From CAVQGZ01 sp964400785 (GTDB lineage: Bacteria > Actinomycetota > Actinomycetes > Jiangellales > Jiangellaceae), in NCBI GenBank assembly GCA_964400785.1, contig CAYNWB010000002.1, positions 1 to 64,000 on the forward strand: DNA of 64,000 bases. The letters are read 5' to 3'. The position numbers and the translations under genes were made by a program. This document shows, piece after piece, positions 8,268 to 15,363 of this stretch; positions within the stretch are counted from its first letter, which is position 1; each line of letters begins with the position of its first letter. Under the pieces are notes generated by a model. It had not been told where the DNA came from. It was given only the letters and a program-made list of their open reading frames with translations, and made no database searches.

Positions 8268-8275
8268 CTCAGCCC

Positions 8276-8743
8276 GTGACGAGACTGCAACCGGGCGAGG
8301 CGGCCCCTCACTTCACTCTCACGGCGTCGGACGGGTCGACGGTGTCGTCGCACGACCTTCGCGGCACACCGACCGTGCTCTACTTCTACCCAGCCGCCGA
8401 CACCCCCGCCTGCACCACGCAGGCGTGCGACTTTCGCGACAGCATCGCCTCGCTGTCGGCCCACGGCTACCGAGTGGTCGGCATCTCCCCGGACGAGCCG
8501 ACGTCCCTGGCGGCCTTCTCCGAGACCTACCAGCTGCCGTTCCTGCTTCTGTCCGACCCCGACAAGCAGGTGCTGACCGCCTACGGTGCGTACGGCGAGA
8601 AGAAGCTGTACGGCAAGACCGTCACCGGCGTGATCCGCTCGACGTTCGTGCTCGACTCCGACTGGGTCGTCGACAGGGCGCTGTACAACGTGCGGGCCAC
8701 GGGGCACGTCGCCAAGCTCCGGCGCGATCTGGCTCTGGACTAG
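8276..8743 (+). CDS. bcp: Thiol peroxidase, Bcp/PrxQ-type peroxiredoxin
   Basis: 155 residues of thioredoxin fold. The active-site string DTPACTTQACDFRD has the peroxidatic cysteine and, five residues on, the second cysteine that forms the PrxQ-type intramolecular disulfide. The enzyme reduces hydrogen peroxide and organic hydroperoxides in the cytoplasm with electrons from thioredoxin. The start is GTG at 8276, supported by the TAGCCT hexamer just upstream. The gene runs divergently from cbiM and ends 14 bases before tRNA-Leu. Confidence 0.93.
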   Translation: MTRLQPGEAAPHFTLTASDGSTVSSHDLRGTPTVLYFYPAADTPACTTQACDFRDSIASLSAHGYRVVGISPDEPTSLAAFSETYQLPFLLLSDPDKQVLTAYGAYGEKKLYGKTVTGVIRSTFVLDSDWVVDRALYNVRATGHVAKLRRDLALD

Positions 8744-8757
8744 CCTGACGCACGCGA

Positions 8758-8839
8758 GCGGGAGTGGCGGAACTGGCAGACGCGCTGGACTTAGGATCCA
8801 GTGCCCTCGGGCGTGCGGGTTCAAGTCCCGCCTCCCGCA
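8758..8839 (+). tRNA. tRNA-Leu (anticodon TAG)
   Basis: The 82-base class II cloverleaf has acceptor arms GCGGGAG/CTCCCGC, anticodon loop CTTAGGA (TAG) between CTGGA and TCCAG, a long variable arm and the T-arm GCGGGTTCAAGTCCCGC. The discriminator is A at 8839; the 3' CCA is not encoded. Confidence 0.96.
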
Positions 8840-8844
8840 CCGAA

Positions 8845-8929
8845 GTGATCACGTTAAGTACGCGTGTCCCCCCGATGCGCGGCGAATTCGCCGTGTGAGG
8901 GGGGGTACCGCCGTACCGAACGTGATCAT
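8845..8929. repeat. 85-bp imperfect palindrome between convergent tRNA-Leu and rdgB (bidirectional terminator or REP-like element)
   Basis: The outer arms GTGATCACGTT and AACGTGATCAT pair at ten of eleven positions, then GTACG pairs with CGTAC, a run of six C with seven G, and the centre is the perfect GGCGAATTCGCC. The right arm covers the rdgB stop codon. Placement between two convergent genes fits a transcription terminator for both, but the stem is much longer than needed and has no U tract. Confidence 0.75.
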
Positions 8930-9519
8930 TCGGCGGCGAGTAGGCGGGCGATGCCGCGGAACGCCTGGCCTCGGTGGCTCAGTGCGTCCTTCTGTGCCGG
9001 GGTCATCTGCGCGGTGGTGAGCTCGTGGCCCTCCGGGACGAAGATCGGGTCGTAGCCGAACCCGCCCTCGCCCACCGGCTCGCGGCGCAGGTGCCCCGCC
9101 ACCCGACCCTCGACCGTGTGCACCTGCCCGGACGGCGTGGCCAGGGCGGCCACGCACACGAACGAGGCGCCGCGTCGATCGTCCGGCACGTCCGCGATCT
9201 GCTCGAGCAGCAGCCTGAGGTTCGACTCGTCGGTCGCCCCGGCTCCGCTCCAGCGGGCCGACAGCACCCCGGGCATGCCACTGAGCGCCTCGACGGCCAG
9301 GCCCGAGTCGTCGGCCACCGCCATCAGGCCCGTCGCCGCCGCCGTCGCGGTCGCCTTGATGACGGCGTTCTCGGCGAAGGTGGCCCCCGACTCGACGACC
9401 TCGGGGACGTCGACGTCGTCCAGGGTCAGCAGCGCCACGGTGACGCCTGCGTCGCGCAGGATCCGGTCGAGCTCGACCAGCTTCTTGCGGTTGCGCGTGG
9501 CCAGAACCAGGCGCGTCAC
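8926..9519 (-). CDS. rdgB: Non-canonical purine NTP pyrophosphatase (ITP/XTP)
   Basis: 197 residues of the RdgB/HAM1 family: N-terminal LVLATRNRKKLVE, the central ADDSGLAVEAL with catalytic acidic residues, and the C-terminal FGYDPIFVPEG and SHRGQAF motifs. It hydrolyses dITP, XTP and ITP to monophosphates and so keeps deaminated purines out of DNA and RNA. The GTG start at 9519 overlaps the rph stop (GTGA). The same rph-rdgB order occurs in Mycobacterium tuberculosis. Confidence 0.95.
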   Translation of the reverse strand: MTRLVLATRNRKKLVELDRILRDAGVTVALLTLDDVDVPEVVESGATFAENAVIKATATAAATGLMAVADDSGLAVEALSGMPGVLSARWSGAGATDESNLRLLLEQIADVPDDRRGASFVCVAALATPSGQVHTVEGRVAGHLRREPVGEGGFGYDPIFVPEGHELTTAQMTPAQKDALSHRGQAFRGIARLLAAE

Positions 9520-10229
9520 GCAACCGAACCCTGCAGCGCGGTCAGCTCGGCGCACCCGGCCACGGCCAGGTCGAGCATGCCGTCCAGCAGGGACCGGTCG
9601 AAGGGCTGCCCCTCGGCGGTTCCCTGCACCTCGACGAAGCGACCGTCCCCTGTCATGACGACGTTCATGTCGGTCTCGGCGCCGACGTCCTCGACGTAGT
9701 TCAGGTCGAGCACGGGGGTACCGGCCACGATGCCCACCGACACGGCAGCCACCGAGGCTTGCAGGGGCTCGCCGGCCAAGGCCCCTTCGCGCCGCAGCCA
9801 GTCGACAGCGTCGGCCAGCGCCACGTAGCCACCGGTGATCGCTGCGGTCCGGGTGCCGCCGTCGGCCTGCAGGACGTCGCAGTCGACGACGATGGTGTTC
9901 TCCCCGAGCCCGGCGAGGTCGACAGCGGCCCGCAGGGAGCGGCCCACCAGCCGGGAGATCTCCTGGGTGCGTCCCCCGAGACGACCCTTCACCGACTCGC
10001 GGTCCGACCGGGTCGTCGTCGCCCGGGGCAGCATGGCGTACTCGCCGGTGACCCAGCCCAGCCCCGAGCCCTTGCGCCAGCGAGGCACCCCCTGGGTCAC
10101 CGACGCGGTGCACAGCACCGTGGTGTCACCGAACGACACCAGCACCGACCCCTCGGCGTGCATCGACCAGCCCCGCTCGAAGGTCACCGGTCGTAGCTGG
10201 TCGGGTGCGCGTCCGTCAGGCCTCGTCAC
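9516..10229 (-). CDS. rph: Ribonuclease PH
   Basis: 237 residues of the phosphorolytic RNase PH family: RPDGRAPDQLRPV at the N-terminus, SVLVSFGDTTVLC, the EYAMLPRAT segment, and DCDVLQADGGTRTAAITG, which holds the active-site aspartates. It trims the 3' ends of tRNA precursors using phosphate. The GTG at 10229 places the start at the conserved VTRPDGR; an upstream extension runs into the neighbouring gene in another frame. The gene lies 23 bases downstream of the MBL-fold phosphodiesterase gene. Confidence 0.96.
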   Translation of the reverse strand: MTRPDGRAPDQLRPVTFERGWSMHAEGSVLVSFGDTTVLCTASVTQGVPRWRKGSGLGWVTGEYAMLPRATTTRSDRESVKGRLGGRTQEISRLVGRSLRAAVDLAGLGENTIVVDCDVLQADGGTRTAAITGGYVALADAVDWLRREGALAGEPLQASVAAVSVGIVAGTPVLDLNYVEDVGAETDMNVVMTGDGRFVEVQGTAEGQPFDRSLLDGMLDLAVAGCAELTALQGSVA

Positions 10230-10252
10230 GGGCCACGAGGGTACGCGGCGCG

Positions 10253-10999
10253 CTAGACCTCCACCGTCATGCCGGGGGCGGCGAGCTCCAGCGGCCCGTC
10301 GTAGGTCTCCTTGGCCTCGGCCAGCGCGCGGGCGGGGTCTCCCCACGGTGGGACGTGGGTGACGATCAGGCCCCCGACGCGTGCGTCGGTCGCCGCCTGC
10401 CCCGCCTCCCGGCCGGTCAGGTGCAGCCCCTCGGGGTTCTCGCGGTCGGACAGGAACGCCGCCTCGCACACGAAGACGTCGGCGCCCTCGGCGATCGTCT
10501 GCAACGCCGGGGTCGGGGCAGTGTCGCCGGAGTACACCAGCGTGCGACCACCGTGCTCGAGCCGGATCGCGTAGGCGTCCACCGGGTGGATGACGGGCAC
10601 CACCGTGACCGTGAACGGGCCGACCTCGAACGGGCCGTCCGGGTAGGTGCGAAAGTCGAACTCGTGCGTCATCCCCGGGTTGTAGGGCAGGTCGTAGGCG
10701 CGGGCCATGCGGTGGGCACTGCCGTGGGGCCCGTAGACCGGCAGCGTGGGCATCTGCCCGTCGGGGTGGTAGCGGCGCACGACGTAGTACGAGGTCAGGT
10801 CGATCACATGGTCGGCGTGCAGGTGGCTGAGCAGCACCGCACCGGGCCGGTCGAGGGTCGTGTACCGCTGCAGCTGCCCCAGCGCCCCGTTGCCGAGGTC
10901 GAGCACCAGCTCGTAGCCGTCGGCCTCGACCAGGTAGGACGACGCCGCGGAGTCGGGGCCCGGGTACGAGCCGGAGCACCCCACCACGGTCAGCCTCAT
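10253..10999 (-). CDS. MBL-fold cyclic-nucleotide phosphodiesterase-like protein (Rv1339 family)
   Basis: 248 residues with the metallo-beta-lactamase motif SHLHADH (HxHxDH), then VVPVIHPVDAYAIRLEH, SGDTAPT and THVPPW for the remaining metal ligands. The position between murI and rph is that of mycobacterial Rv1339, reported as an atypical class II cAMP phosphodiesterase (CpdA). By orthology and synteny it probably degrades cAMP; an RNase Z-like role is the main alternative but the RNase Z exosite is absent. The ATG start overlaps the murI stop (ATGA). Confidence 0.85.
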   Translation of the reverse strand: MRLTVVGCSGSYPGPDSAASSYLVEADGYELVLDLGNGALGQLQRYTTLDRPGAVLLSHLHADHVIDLTSYYVVRRYHPDGQMPTLPVYGPHGSAHRMARAYDLPYNPGMTHEFDFRTYPDGPFEVGPFTVTVVPVIHPVDAYAIRLEHGGRTLVYSGDTAPTPALQTIAEGADVFVCEAAFLSDRENPEGLHLTGREAGQAATDARVGGLIVTHVPPWGDPARALAEAKETYDGPLELAAPGMTVEV

Positions 11000-11829
11000 G
11001 CGCTCGCCCCCACCAGGTCCGTGGGCTCGACTCCGTCCACCATGCGAACCTCCGGTCCGAGAAAACGTCGGGCGACGGCGGCGAAGGCCTGGGGGTCTCC
11101 GGTCGCCAAGAACTGGTGCTGCGGCGGGGGCAGGTCGTCCGCGCGCAGCAGGTCATGGTCGCGCAGCGTGCGGAAGACCTCACGCGCGGTCTCGTCGGCG
11201 CTGGACACCAGCGCGACGTCCTCGCCCATCACGTACGAGATCACGCCGGCGAGCAGCGGGTAGTGGGTGCACCCGAGCACGAGGGTGTCGACCTGCTGCT
11301 CCAGCATGGGCGCAAGATACTCGCGGGCGACCTGCTCGAGCTCGGGGCCGTGGGTGACGCCCGCCTCGACGAACTCGACGAAGCGCGGGCAGGCCGTCGA
11401 GGACACGTGCAGGTGGGGAGCCGCGGCGAACGAGTCCTCGTAGGCCCGGCTACTGATGGTGGCCCGGGTGCCGATGACTCCGATGCGACCGGTGCGGGTC
11501 GTCGCGACCGAGCGCCTGACCGCCGGGGCGATCACCTCGACGACCGGCACTCCCCTCGCGGCGGCGTATCTCTCCCGGGCGTCACGCAGCACGGCGCTGC
11601 TGGCGGAGTTGCAGGCGATGACGAGCGCCTTCACCCCCCGGTCGACCAGCAGGTCCATCACCTCGATCGCGTACCGGCGCACGGTCGCGATCGGCAGGGG
11701 ACCGTAGGGGCCTCGCGCAGTGTCGCCGAGGTAGAGCAGGGGCTCGTGCGGCAGCAGGTCGAGGACGGCCCGCGCCACGGTCAGGCCACCTACCCCACTG
11801 TCGACGATGCCGATCGGCGCGTCCGCCAC
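10996..11829 (-). CDS. murI: Glutamate racemase
   Basis: 277 residues. Opening motif IGIVDSGVGGLTV, both catalytic cysteines in ACNSASS (Cys73) and GCTHYPLL (Cys187). It supplies D-glutamate for peptidoglycan. The GTG start at 11829 lies ten bases after the cysM stop at 11840. The Rv1337 rhomboid-type gene found between cysM and murI in mycobacteria is absent here. Confidence 0.96.
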   Translation of the reverse strand: MADAPIGIVDSGVGGLTVARAVLDLLPHEPLLYLGDTARGPYGPLPIATVRRYAIEVMDLLVDRGVKALVIACNSASSAVLRDARERYAAARGVPVVEVIAPAVRRSVATTRTGRIGVIGTRATISSRAYEDSFAAAPHLHVSSTACPRFVEFVEAGVTHGPELEQVAREYLAPMLEQQVDTLVLGCTHYPLLAGVISYVMGEDVALVSSADETAREVFRTLRDHDLLRADDLPPPQHQFLATGDPQAFAAVARRFLGPEVRMVDGVEPTDLVGASA

Positions 11830-11839
11830 GGCGGGAACC

Positions 11840-12787
11840 CTACGCCCAGAGCTGACCGTCGAGGGCATCCTCGGCGTCGTCGAGCTCACCGGAGTAGACA
11901 CCGGTCGACAGGTACTTCCACCCGCCGTCACACACGATGAAGGCGATGTCGGCACTCGTGCCGGCGCGAACGGCCTTGCGGGCGACACCGAGCGCCGCGT
12001 GCAGGATGGCGCCGGTGGAGATGCCGGCGAAGATCCCCTCGGCGTCCAGAAGCTGCCGGACGCGTCGCACCGCGTCCCGCGGTCCGACGGAGAACCGCGT
12101 GGTGAGCACCTCGGGGTCGTAGAGCTCGGGGATGAACCCCTCGTCGATGTTGCGCAGCCCGTAGACCAGCTCGCCGTAGCGCGGCTCGGCAGCCACGATC
12201 TCGATGCCGGGCACCTTCTCACGCAGAAAGCGCCCCGCCCCCATCAGCGTGCCGGTCGTGCCGAGCCCGGCGACGAAGTGGGTGATGCTCGGCAGGTCGG
12301 CCAGTATCTCCGGCCCGGTCGTGTCGTAGTGCGCGGCGGCGTTCGCCGGGTTGCCGTACTGGTAGAGCATCACCCAGTCGGGGTTGGCCTGCGCCATGCG
12401 CTGCGCCACTCGTACCGCCTCGTTCGACCCACCGGCCGCCGGCGACAGCACGACCTCGGCCCCGTACATCGCCAGCAGCTCGCGACGCTCGGCCGAGGTG
12501 TTCTCCGGCATGACGCAGACGATGCGGTAGCCGAGCACCCGAGCCGCCATCGCCAGCGAGATGCCGGTGTTGCCGCTGGTCGGCTCCAGGATCGTCGCCC
12601 CAGGTCGCAGGGTGCCGTCGGCCTCGGCGGCGCGGATCATCGCCAGGGCGGCGCGGTCCTTGACCGAGCCGGTGGGGTTGCGGTCCTCGAGCTTGGCCCA
12701 CAGGCGCACCTCGCGGGACGGCGAGAGCGACGGAAGACCCACCAGCGGCGTGCCGCCGACGGAGTCCAGGAACGACTCGTACCGCAT
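11840..12787 (-). CDS. cysM: CysO-dependent cysteine synthase
   Basis: 315 residues of PLP fold type II: PLP lysine in GSVKDRA (Lys43) and the phosphate/substrate loop PTSGNTG. In actinomycetes the CysM encoded next to cysO uses O-phosphoserine and the thiocarboxylated carrier CysO rather than acetylserine and sulfide. The linkage to cysO (13 bases) and mec supports this. The route is more resistant to oxidative stress than the classic one. Confidence 0.95.
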   Translation of the reverse strand: MRYESFLDSVGGTPLVGLPSLSPSREVRLWAKLEDRNPTGSVKDRAALAMIRAAEADGTLRPGATILEPTSGNTGISLAMAARVLGYRIVCVMPENTSAERRELLAMYGAEVVLSPAAGGSNEAVRVAQRMAQANPDWVMLYQYGNPANAAAHYDTTGPEILADLPSITHFVAGLGTTGTLMGAGRFLREKVPGIEIVAAEPRYGELVYGLRNIDEGFIPELYDPEVLTTRFSVGPRDAVRRVRQLLDAEGIFAGISTGAILHAALGVARKAVRAGTSADIAFIVCDGGWKYLSTGVYSGELDDAEDALDGQLWA

Positions 12788-12800
12788 CGAGAAGGGGCGC

Positions 12801-13073
12801 TCAGCCGCCGGCGACGGCCGGCAGCACCGTCACCGAGTCACCGTCGGCGAGCTCGGCCTGCAGCCCCCCGAGAAATCGGACGTCCTCGTCGTTGACGTAG
12901 ATGTTGACGAACCGGCGCAGGGTGCCGTTGTCGACCAGACGGTCCTTGAGACCGGGGTGGTCGGCCTCGACGCTGTCGATCAGCTCGGCGAGCGTCGAGC
13001 CCCCGGCCTCGACGGTCTTGGCGCCGTCGGTGTAGCTGCGCAGGATCGTCGGGATCCGCACCTCGATAGCCAT
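12801..13073 (-). CDS. cysO: Sulfur-carrier protein CysO (ThiS/MoaD-like)
   Basis: 90 residues of ubiquitin-like fold ending in AVAGG; the terminal Gly-Gly is adenylated and thiocarboxylated to carry sulfur. NIYVNDEDVRFLGGL is characteristic of CysO. The start ATG follows GAGAGGAAA. It works with CysM and Mec, its two neighbours. Confidence 0.95.
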   Translation of the reverse strand: MAIEVRIPTILRSYTDGAKTVEAGGSTLAELIDSVEADHPGLKDRLVDNGTLRRFVNIYVNDEDVRFLGGLQAELADGDSVTVLPAVAGG

Positions 13074-13112
13074 CGGTGTTTCCTCTCAGTCAGGTCTCGC
13101 CCTGGCCCAACG

Positions 13113-13517
13113 TCAGACGACCCGAACCTCTTCCTCGCTGACGACGCCGTCCACGATGCGGTAGCTGCGCACCTCGTCGGAGTCCGGGTTGCGGGTCGAG
13201 ACCAGCAGGTAGTGCGCGTCCGGGTCGCTGGCCAGGCCGATGTCGGTGCGCGACGGGTAGGGCTCCGTCGCCGTGTGCGAGTGGTAGATCACGACGGGAC
13301 GCTCGTCGCGGTCGTCCATCTCACGCCAGACCCTCAGCTGCTCCGCCGGCTCGAACCGGTAGAACGTGGCAGACCGCTCGGCGTTGGTCATGGGGACGTG
13401 GCGGGCCGGGTCGTCGGAGTCGAGGGGTCCGGCGATGATGCCGCAGGCCTCGTCCGGGTGGTCGGCCCGTGCATGAGCCACCACCGAGTGCAGGACGTCG
13501 CGTCGGATCGTGAGCAC
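13113..13517 (-). CDS. mec: CysO-cysteine peptidase (JAMM/Mov34)
   Basis: 134 residues with the JAMM+ metal site: Glu23, then HSHTATEPYPSRTD with His79, His81 and Asp92. Mec releases cysteine from the CysO-cysteine adduct. Two in-frame GTG codons exist; the one at 13517 is preferred because TATCGT (13525-13530 on the minus strand) ends seven bases before it, typical of a leaderless gene, while the GTG at 13526 would sit inside that -10 element. Confidence 0.94.
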   Translation of the reverse strand: MLTIRRDVLHSVVAHARADHPDEACGIIAGPLDSDDPARHVPMTNAERSATFYRFEPAEQLRVWREMDDRDERPVVIYHSHTATEPYPSRTDIGLASDPDAHYLLVSTRNPDSDEVRSYRIVDGVVSEEEVRVV

Positions 13518-13524
13518 GCGCGAC

Positions 13525-13530
13525 ACGATA
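13525..13530 (-). promoter_or_regulatory. -10 element (TATCGT) of the mec-cysO-cysM-murI transcript
   Basis: TATCGT on the minus strand lies seven bases before the GTG at 13517. It would start a leaderless message that runs into cysO, cysM, murI and onward, since gaps in this series are at most 39 bases. It faces away from the rhodopsin gene. Confidence 0.5.
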
Positions 13531-13612
13531 CCGGTGAACGAAGCGATTCAGACGTTGTTCAAGTTGTCCGTGACGCGGTTCGGAGAGAGCCTCGCCTCAC
13601 TCCACCGTTGTC

Positions 13613-13620
13613 AAGGAGGA
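13613..13620 (+). promoter_or_regulatory. Strong Shine-Dalgarno of the rhodopsin gene
   Basis: AAGGAGGA sits four bases before the ATG at 13625. Unlike many neighbours the rhodopsin message therefore has a leader. I see no convincing -10/-35 pair in the 95-base gap to mec. Confidence 0.8.
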
Positions 13621-13624
13621 CACC

Positions 13625-14464
13625 ATGATCGGAGTACCTGAGCTGACCCAGGGTCAGTTCGACACCATCTACAACTTCTTGTCGTTCGCGATCGCCTCGA
13701 TGCTGTTCGCCTCGATCTTCCTGCTCGCCATGCAGCCCCGGGTGCTGCCTCGGTACCGCACCGCTCTGGTGGTGTCGGCCATGGTCACCGGCATCGCGGC
13801 CTACCACTACTTCCGCATCTTCGACAGCTTCAAGCAGGCCTACGTCACCGACGCGATCGGCGGCCAGGGCCTCTACGTGCTGGCCGAGGGTGTGTCGTTC
13901 AACGAGGGGTACCGCTACGTCGACTGGCTGCTCACGGTTCCGCTGCTGCTCGTGGAGACCGTGGCCGTGCTCGCCCTGGCCCGCAGCGAGTCGCGTCGCC
14001 TGCTGCTCAAGCTGGTGCCGGCGTCGGCGCTCATGATCATCCTGGGCTACCCGGGCGAGCTGGCCACCGACAACCTCGCCCGCGGCATCTGGGGCGCGTT
14101 GTCGACCATCCCGTTCCTCTACATCCTCTACATCCTCTTCGTCGAGCTCAGTCGCTCGATCGACCGGCAGCCGCCCACCGTTCAGGCGTCGATCAAGAAC
14201 CTGCGTTGGCTGCTGCTGGCGTCGTGGGGCTTCTACCCGATCGCCTACATGTTCCCGATGGTCGGCTTCGACGGCGCGGACGCCTTCGTGCTGCGCCAGA
14301 TCGGCTACACCGTCGCCGACGTGGTCGCCAAGGCGGTGTTCGGCCTGCTGATCTACAAGATCGCACGGCTCAAGTCGTTCTACGACGACCCCGACTTCGC
14401 CACGCAGGAGCTCGGCAAGGCCGACGCCGAGTCCGTGCGGGGCCGGGAGCCCGTCAGCGCATGA
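13625..14464 (+). CDS. Proton-pumping microbial rhodopsin (xanthorhodopsin/actinorhodopsin-like), with carotenoid-antenna fenestration glycine
   Basis: 279 residues with seven membrane helices. Helix C reads RYVDWLLTVPLLLVE, giving Asp100, Thr104 and Glu111: the DTE set of outward proton pumps (Schiff-base counterion and proton donor). Leu108 is at the proteorhodopsin colour-tuning position, so green absorption is expected. His61 matches the histidine that pairs with the counterion. Helix G has Asp232 and the retinal lysine Lys236 in ADVVAKAVFG. In helix E, IWGALSTIPF has Gly157 where bacteriorhodopsin has Trp138; in xanthorhodopsin this glycine opens a window for an antenna carotenoid. Light drives H+ out across the membrane. 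No blh, crt or bop-linked gene is nearby. It ends 11 bases into the convergent DUF2017 gene. Confidence 0.97.
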   Translation: MIGVPELTQGQFDTIYNFLSFAIASMLFASIFLLAMQPRVLPRYRTALVVSAMVTGIAAYHYFRIFDSFKQAYVTDAIGGQGLYVLAEGVSFNEGYRYVDWLLTVPLLLVETVAVLALARSESRRLLLKLVPASALMIILGYPGELATDNLARGIWGALSTIPFLYILYILFVELSRSIDRQPPTVQASIKNLRWLLLASWGFYPIAYMFPMVGFDGADAFVLRQIGYTVADVVAKAVFGLLIYKIARLKSFYDDPDFATQELGKADAESVRGREPVSA

Positions 14465-15023
14465 CGGCTCGCACCAGGCTGTCCTGCAGCCAGCCGAGCC
14501 ACTCGTAGACACCGAGGACGTAGCGACGCGGCTCGTCTGGGTCGTCGACCCAGGCGGGCCGCTCGTCCTGCTCCAGGCCGAGCCTGGTGCCGAGCGCGAG
14601 CCGCAGGTCGGTCAGCGACCTCATCCAAGCCTCCGCGTCGTCGGGACCCACCCGCACGCTGTGGCGGGAGTCGGGGTCGCGGCGCGACGGCTCGGCCCGG
14701 TCCAGGCAGTCGAGAACCACCAGGGCGTTGCGCCTCTTCACCTCGCGCAGCCCGCGCTCGGTGTAGCGGCGAAAGTCGGCCGCGGCCGGCTGCTCGGCGT
14801 AGGCGTCCGGGAACAGCCGTCGCAGCACCGGGTCGTCGGGCGGCTCCGGCGAGGCGAGGTCGAGCACCTGATCCAGCAGGTCGGTCGGCGCGGTCGCCTG
14901 CGGCTCTCCGTCGGCGAGCAGCTCCAGCAGCTGGCCGGCCAGGCTGCGCAGCAGGTCGATCTCGGCCGGGTGCAGCGTCGCCGCGACGGTGCCGTCCCGT
15001 CGTCGCCGGAATGCCGTTCCCAC
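14454..15023 (-). CDS. DUF2017 domain protein
   Basis: 189 residues, soluble, acidic and helix-rich, with LHPAEIDLLRSLAGQLLELL near the N-terminus and YVLGVYEWLGWLQDSLVRAV at the end. Its fixed place just downstream of clpS in actinomycetes (Rv1332 next to Rv1331) suggests a link to ClpS-dependent proteolysis, but no activity is known. The ATG at 15023 is three bases after the clpS stop. It converges on and overlaps the rhodopsin gene. Confidence 0.88.
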   Translation of the reverse strand: MGTAFRRRRDGTVAATLHPAEIDLLRSLAGQLLELLADGEPQATAPTDLLDQVLDLASPEPPDDPVLRRLFPDAYAEQPAAADFRRYTERGLREVKRRNALVVLDCLDRAEPSRRDPDSRHSVRVGPDDAEAWMRSLTDLRLALGTRLGLEQDERPAWVDDPDEPRRYVLGVYEWLGWLQDSLVRAVMR

Positions 15024-15026
15024 GCC

Positions 15027-15329
15027 TCAGTCGTCCGATCGCTGCAGGGTCGCCCACAGGCCGTAGGAGTGCATGGCCTCCACGTCGCGCTCCATCTCCT
15101 CCCGGCTACCGGACGACACCACCGCCCGGCCCTTGTGGTGCACGTCGAGCATGAGCTTCTCGGCGGTCGCGCGTGGGTAGCCGAAGTAGGACTCGAAGAC
15201 GTAGGTCACGTACGACATCAGGTTGATGGGGTCGTTCCACACGATCGTGACCCAGGGTGACGCGGTCTGCGTGACCTCGTCGACGTCGGGCTCGTCGAGC
15301 TCGGCCGGTGCGGTGGTCACGGTGCCCAT
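15027..15329 (-). CDS. clpS: ATP-dependent Clp protease adaptor
   Basis: 100 residues from the ATG at 15329. The core has the ClpS N-degron pocket and ClpA/C binding face: WVTIVWNDPINLMSYVTYVF, then MLDVHHKGRAVV and a C-terminal helix-strand. ClpS delivers proteins with destabilising N-terminal residues to the Clp protease. The GTG of pncB starts 35 bases away on the other strand. Confidence 0.95.
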   Translation of the reverse strand: MGTVTTAPAELDEPDVDEVTQTASPWVTIVWNDPINLMSYVTYVFESYFGYPRATAEKLMLDVHHKGRAVVSSGSREEMERDVEAMHSYGLWATLQRSDD

Positions 15330-15350
15330 CGTGACACGTGCGATCGGCGC

Positions 15351-15356
15351 TACGGT
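15351..15356 (+). promoter_or_regulatory. -10 element (TACGGT) of pncB, leaderless
   Basis: TACGGT ends seven bases before the GTG at 15364, within the short clpS-pncB divergent gap. Transcription should start at the pncB start codon. Confidence 0.5.
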
Positions 15357-15363
15357 GACAGGC

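Noticed and set aside
8197..8275. Cobalamin or cobalt riboswitch before cbiM
   Set aside because: Only about 80 bases separate cbiM and bcp, and the -10 lies seven bases from the ATG, leaving no room for a leader RNA.
13518..13612. Promoter pair for the rhodopsin gene
   Set aside because: TTGTTC and TTCAAG hexamers occur, but no TANNNT lies at suitable distance, so I do not assign one.
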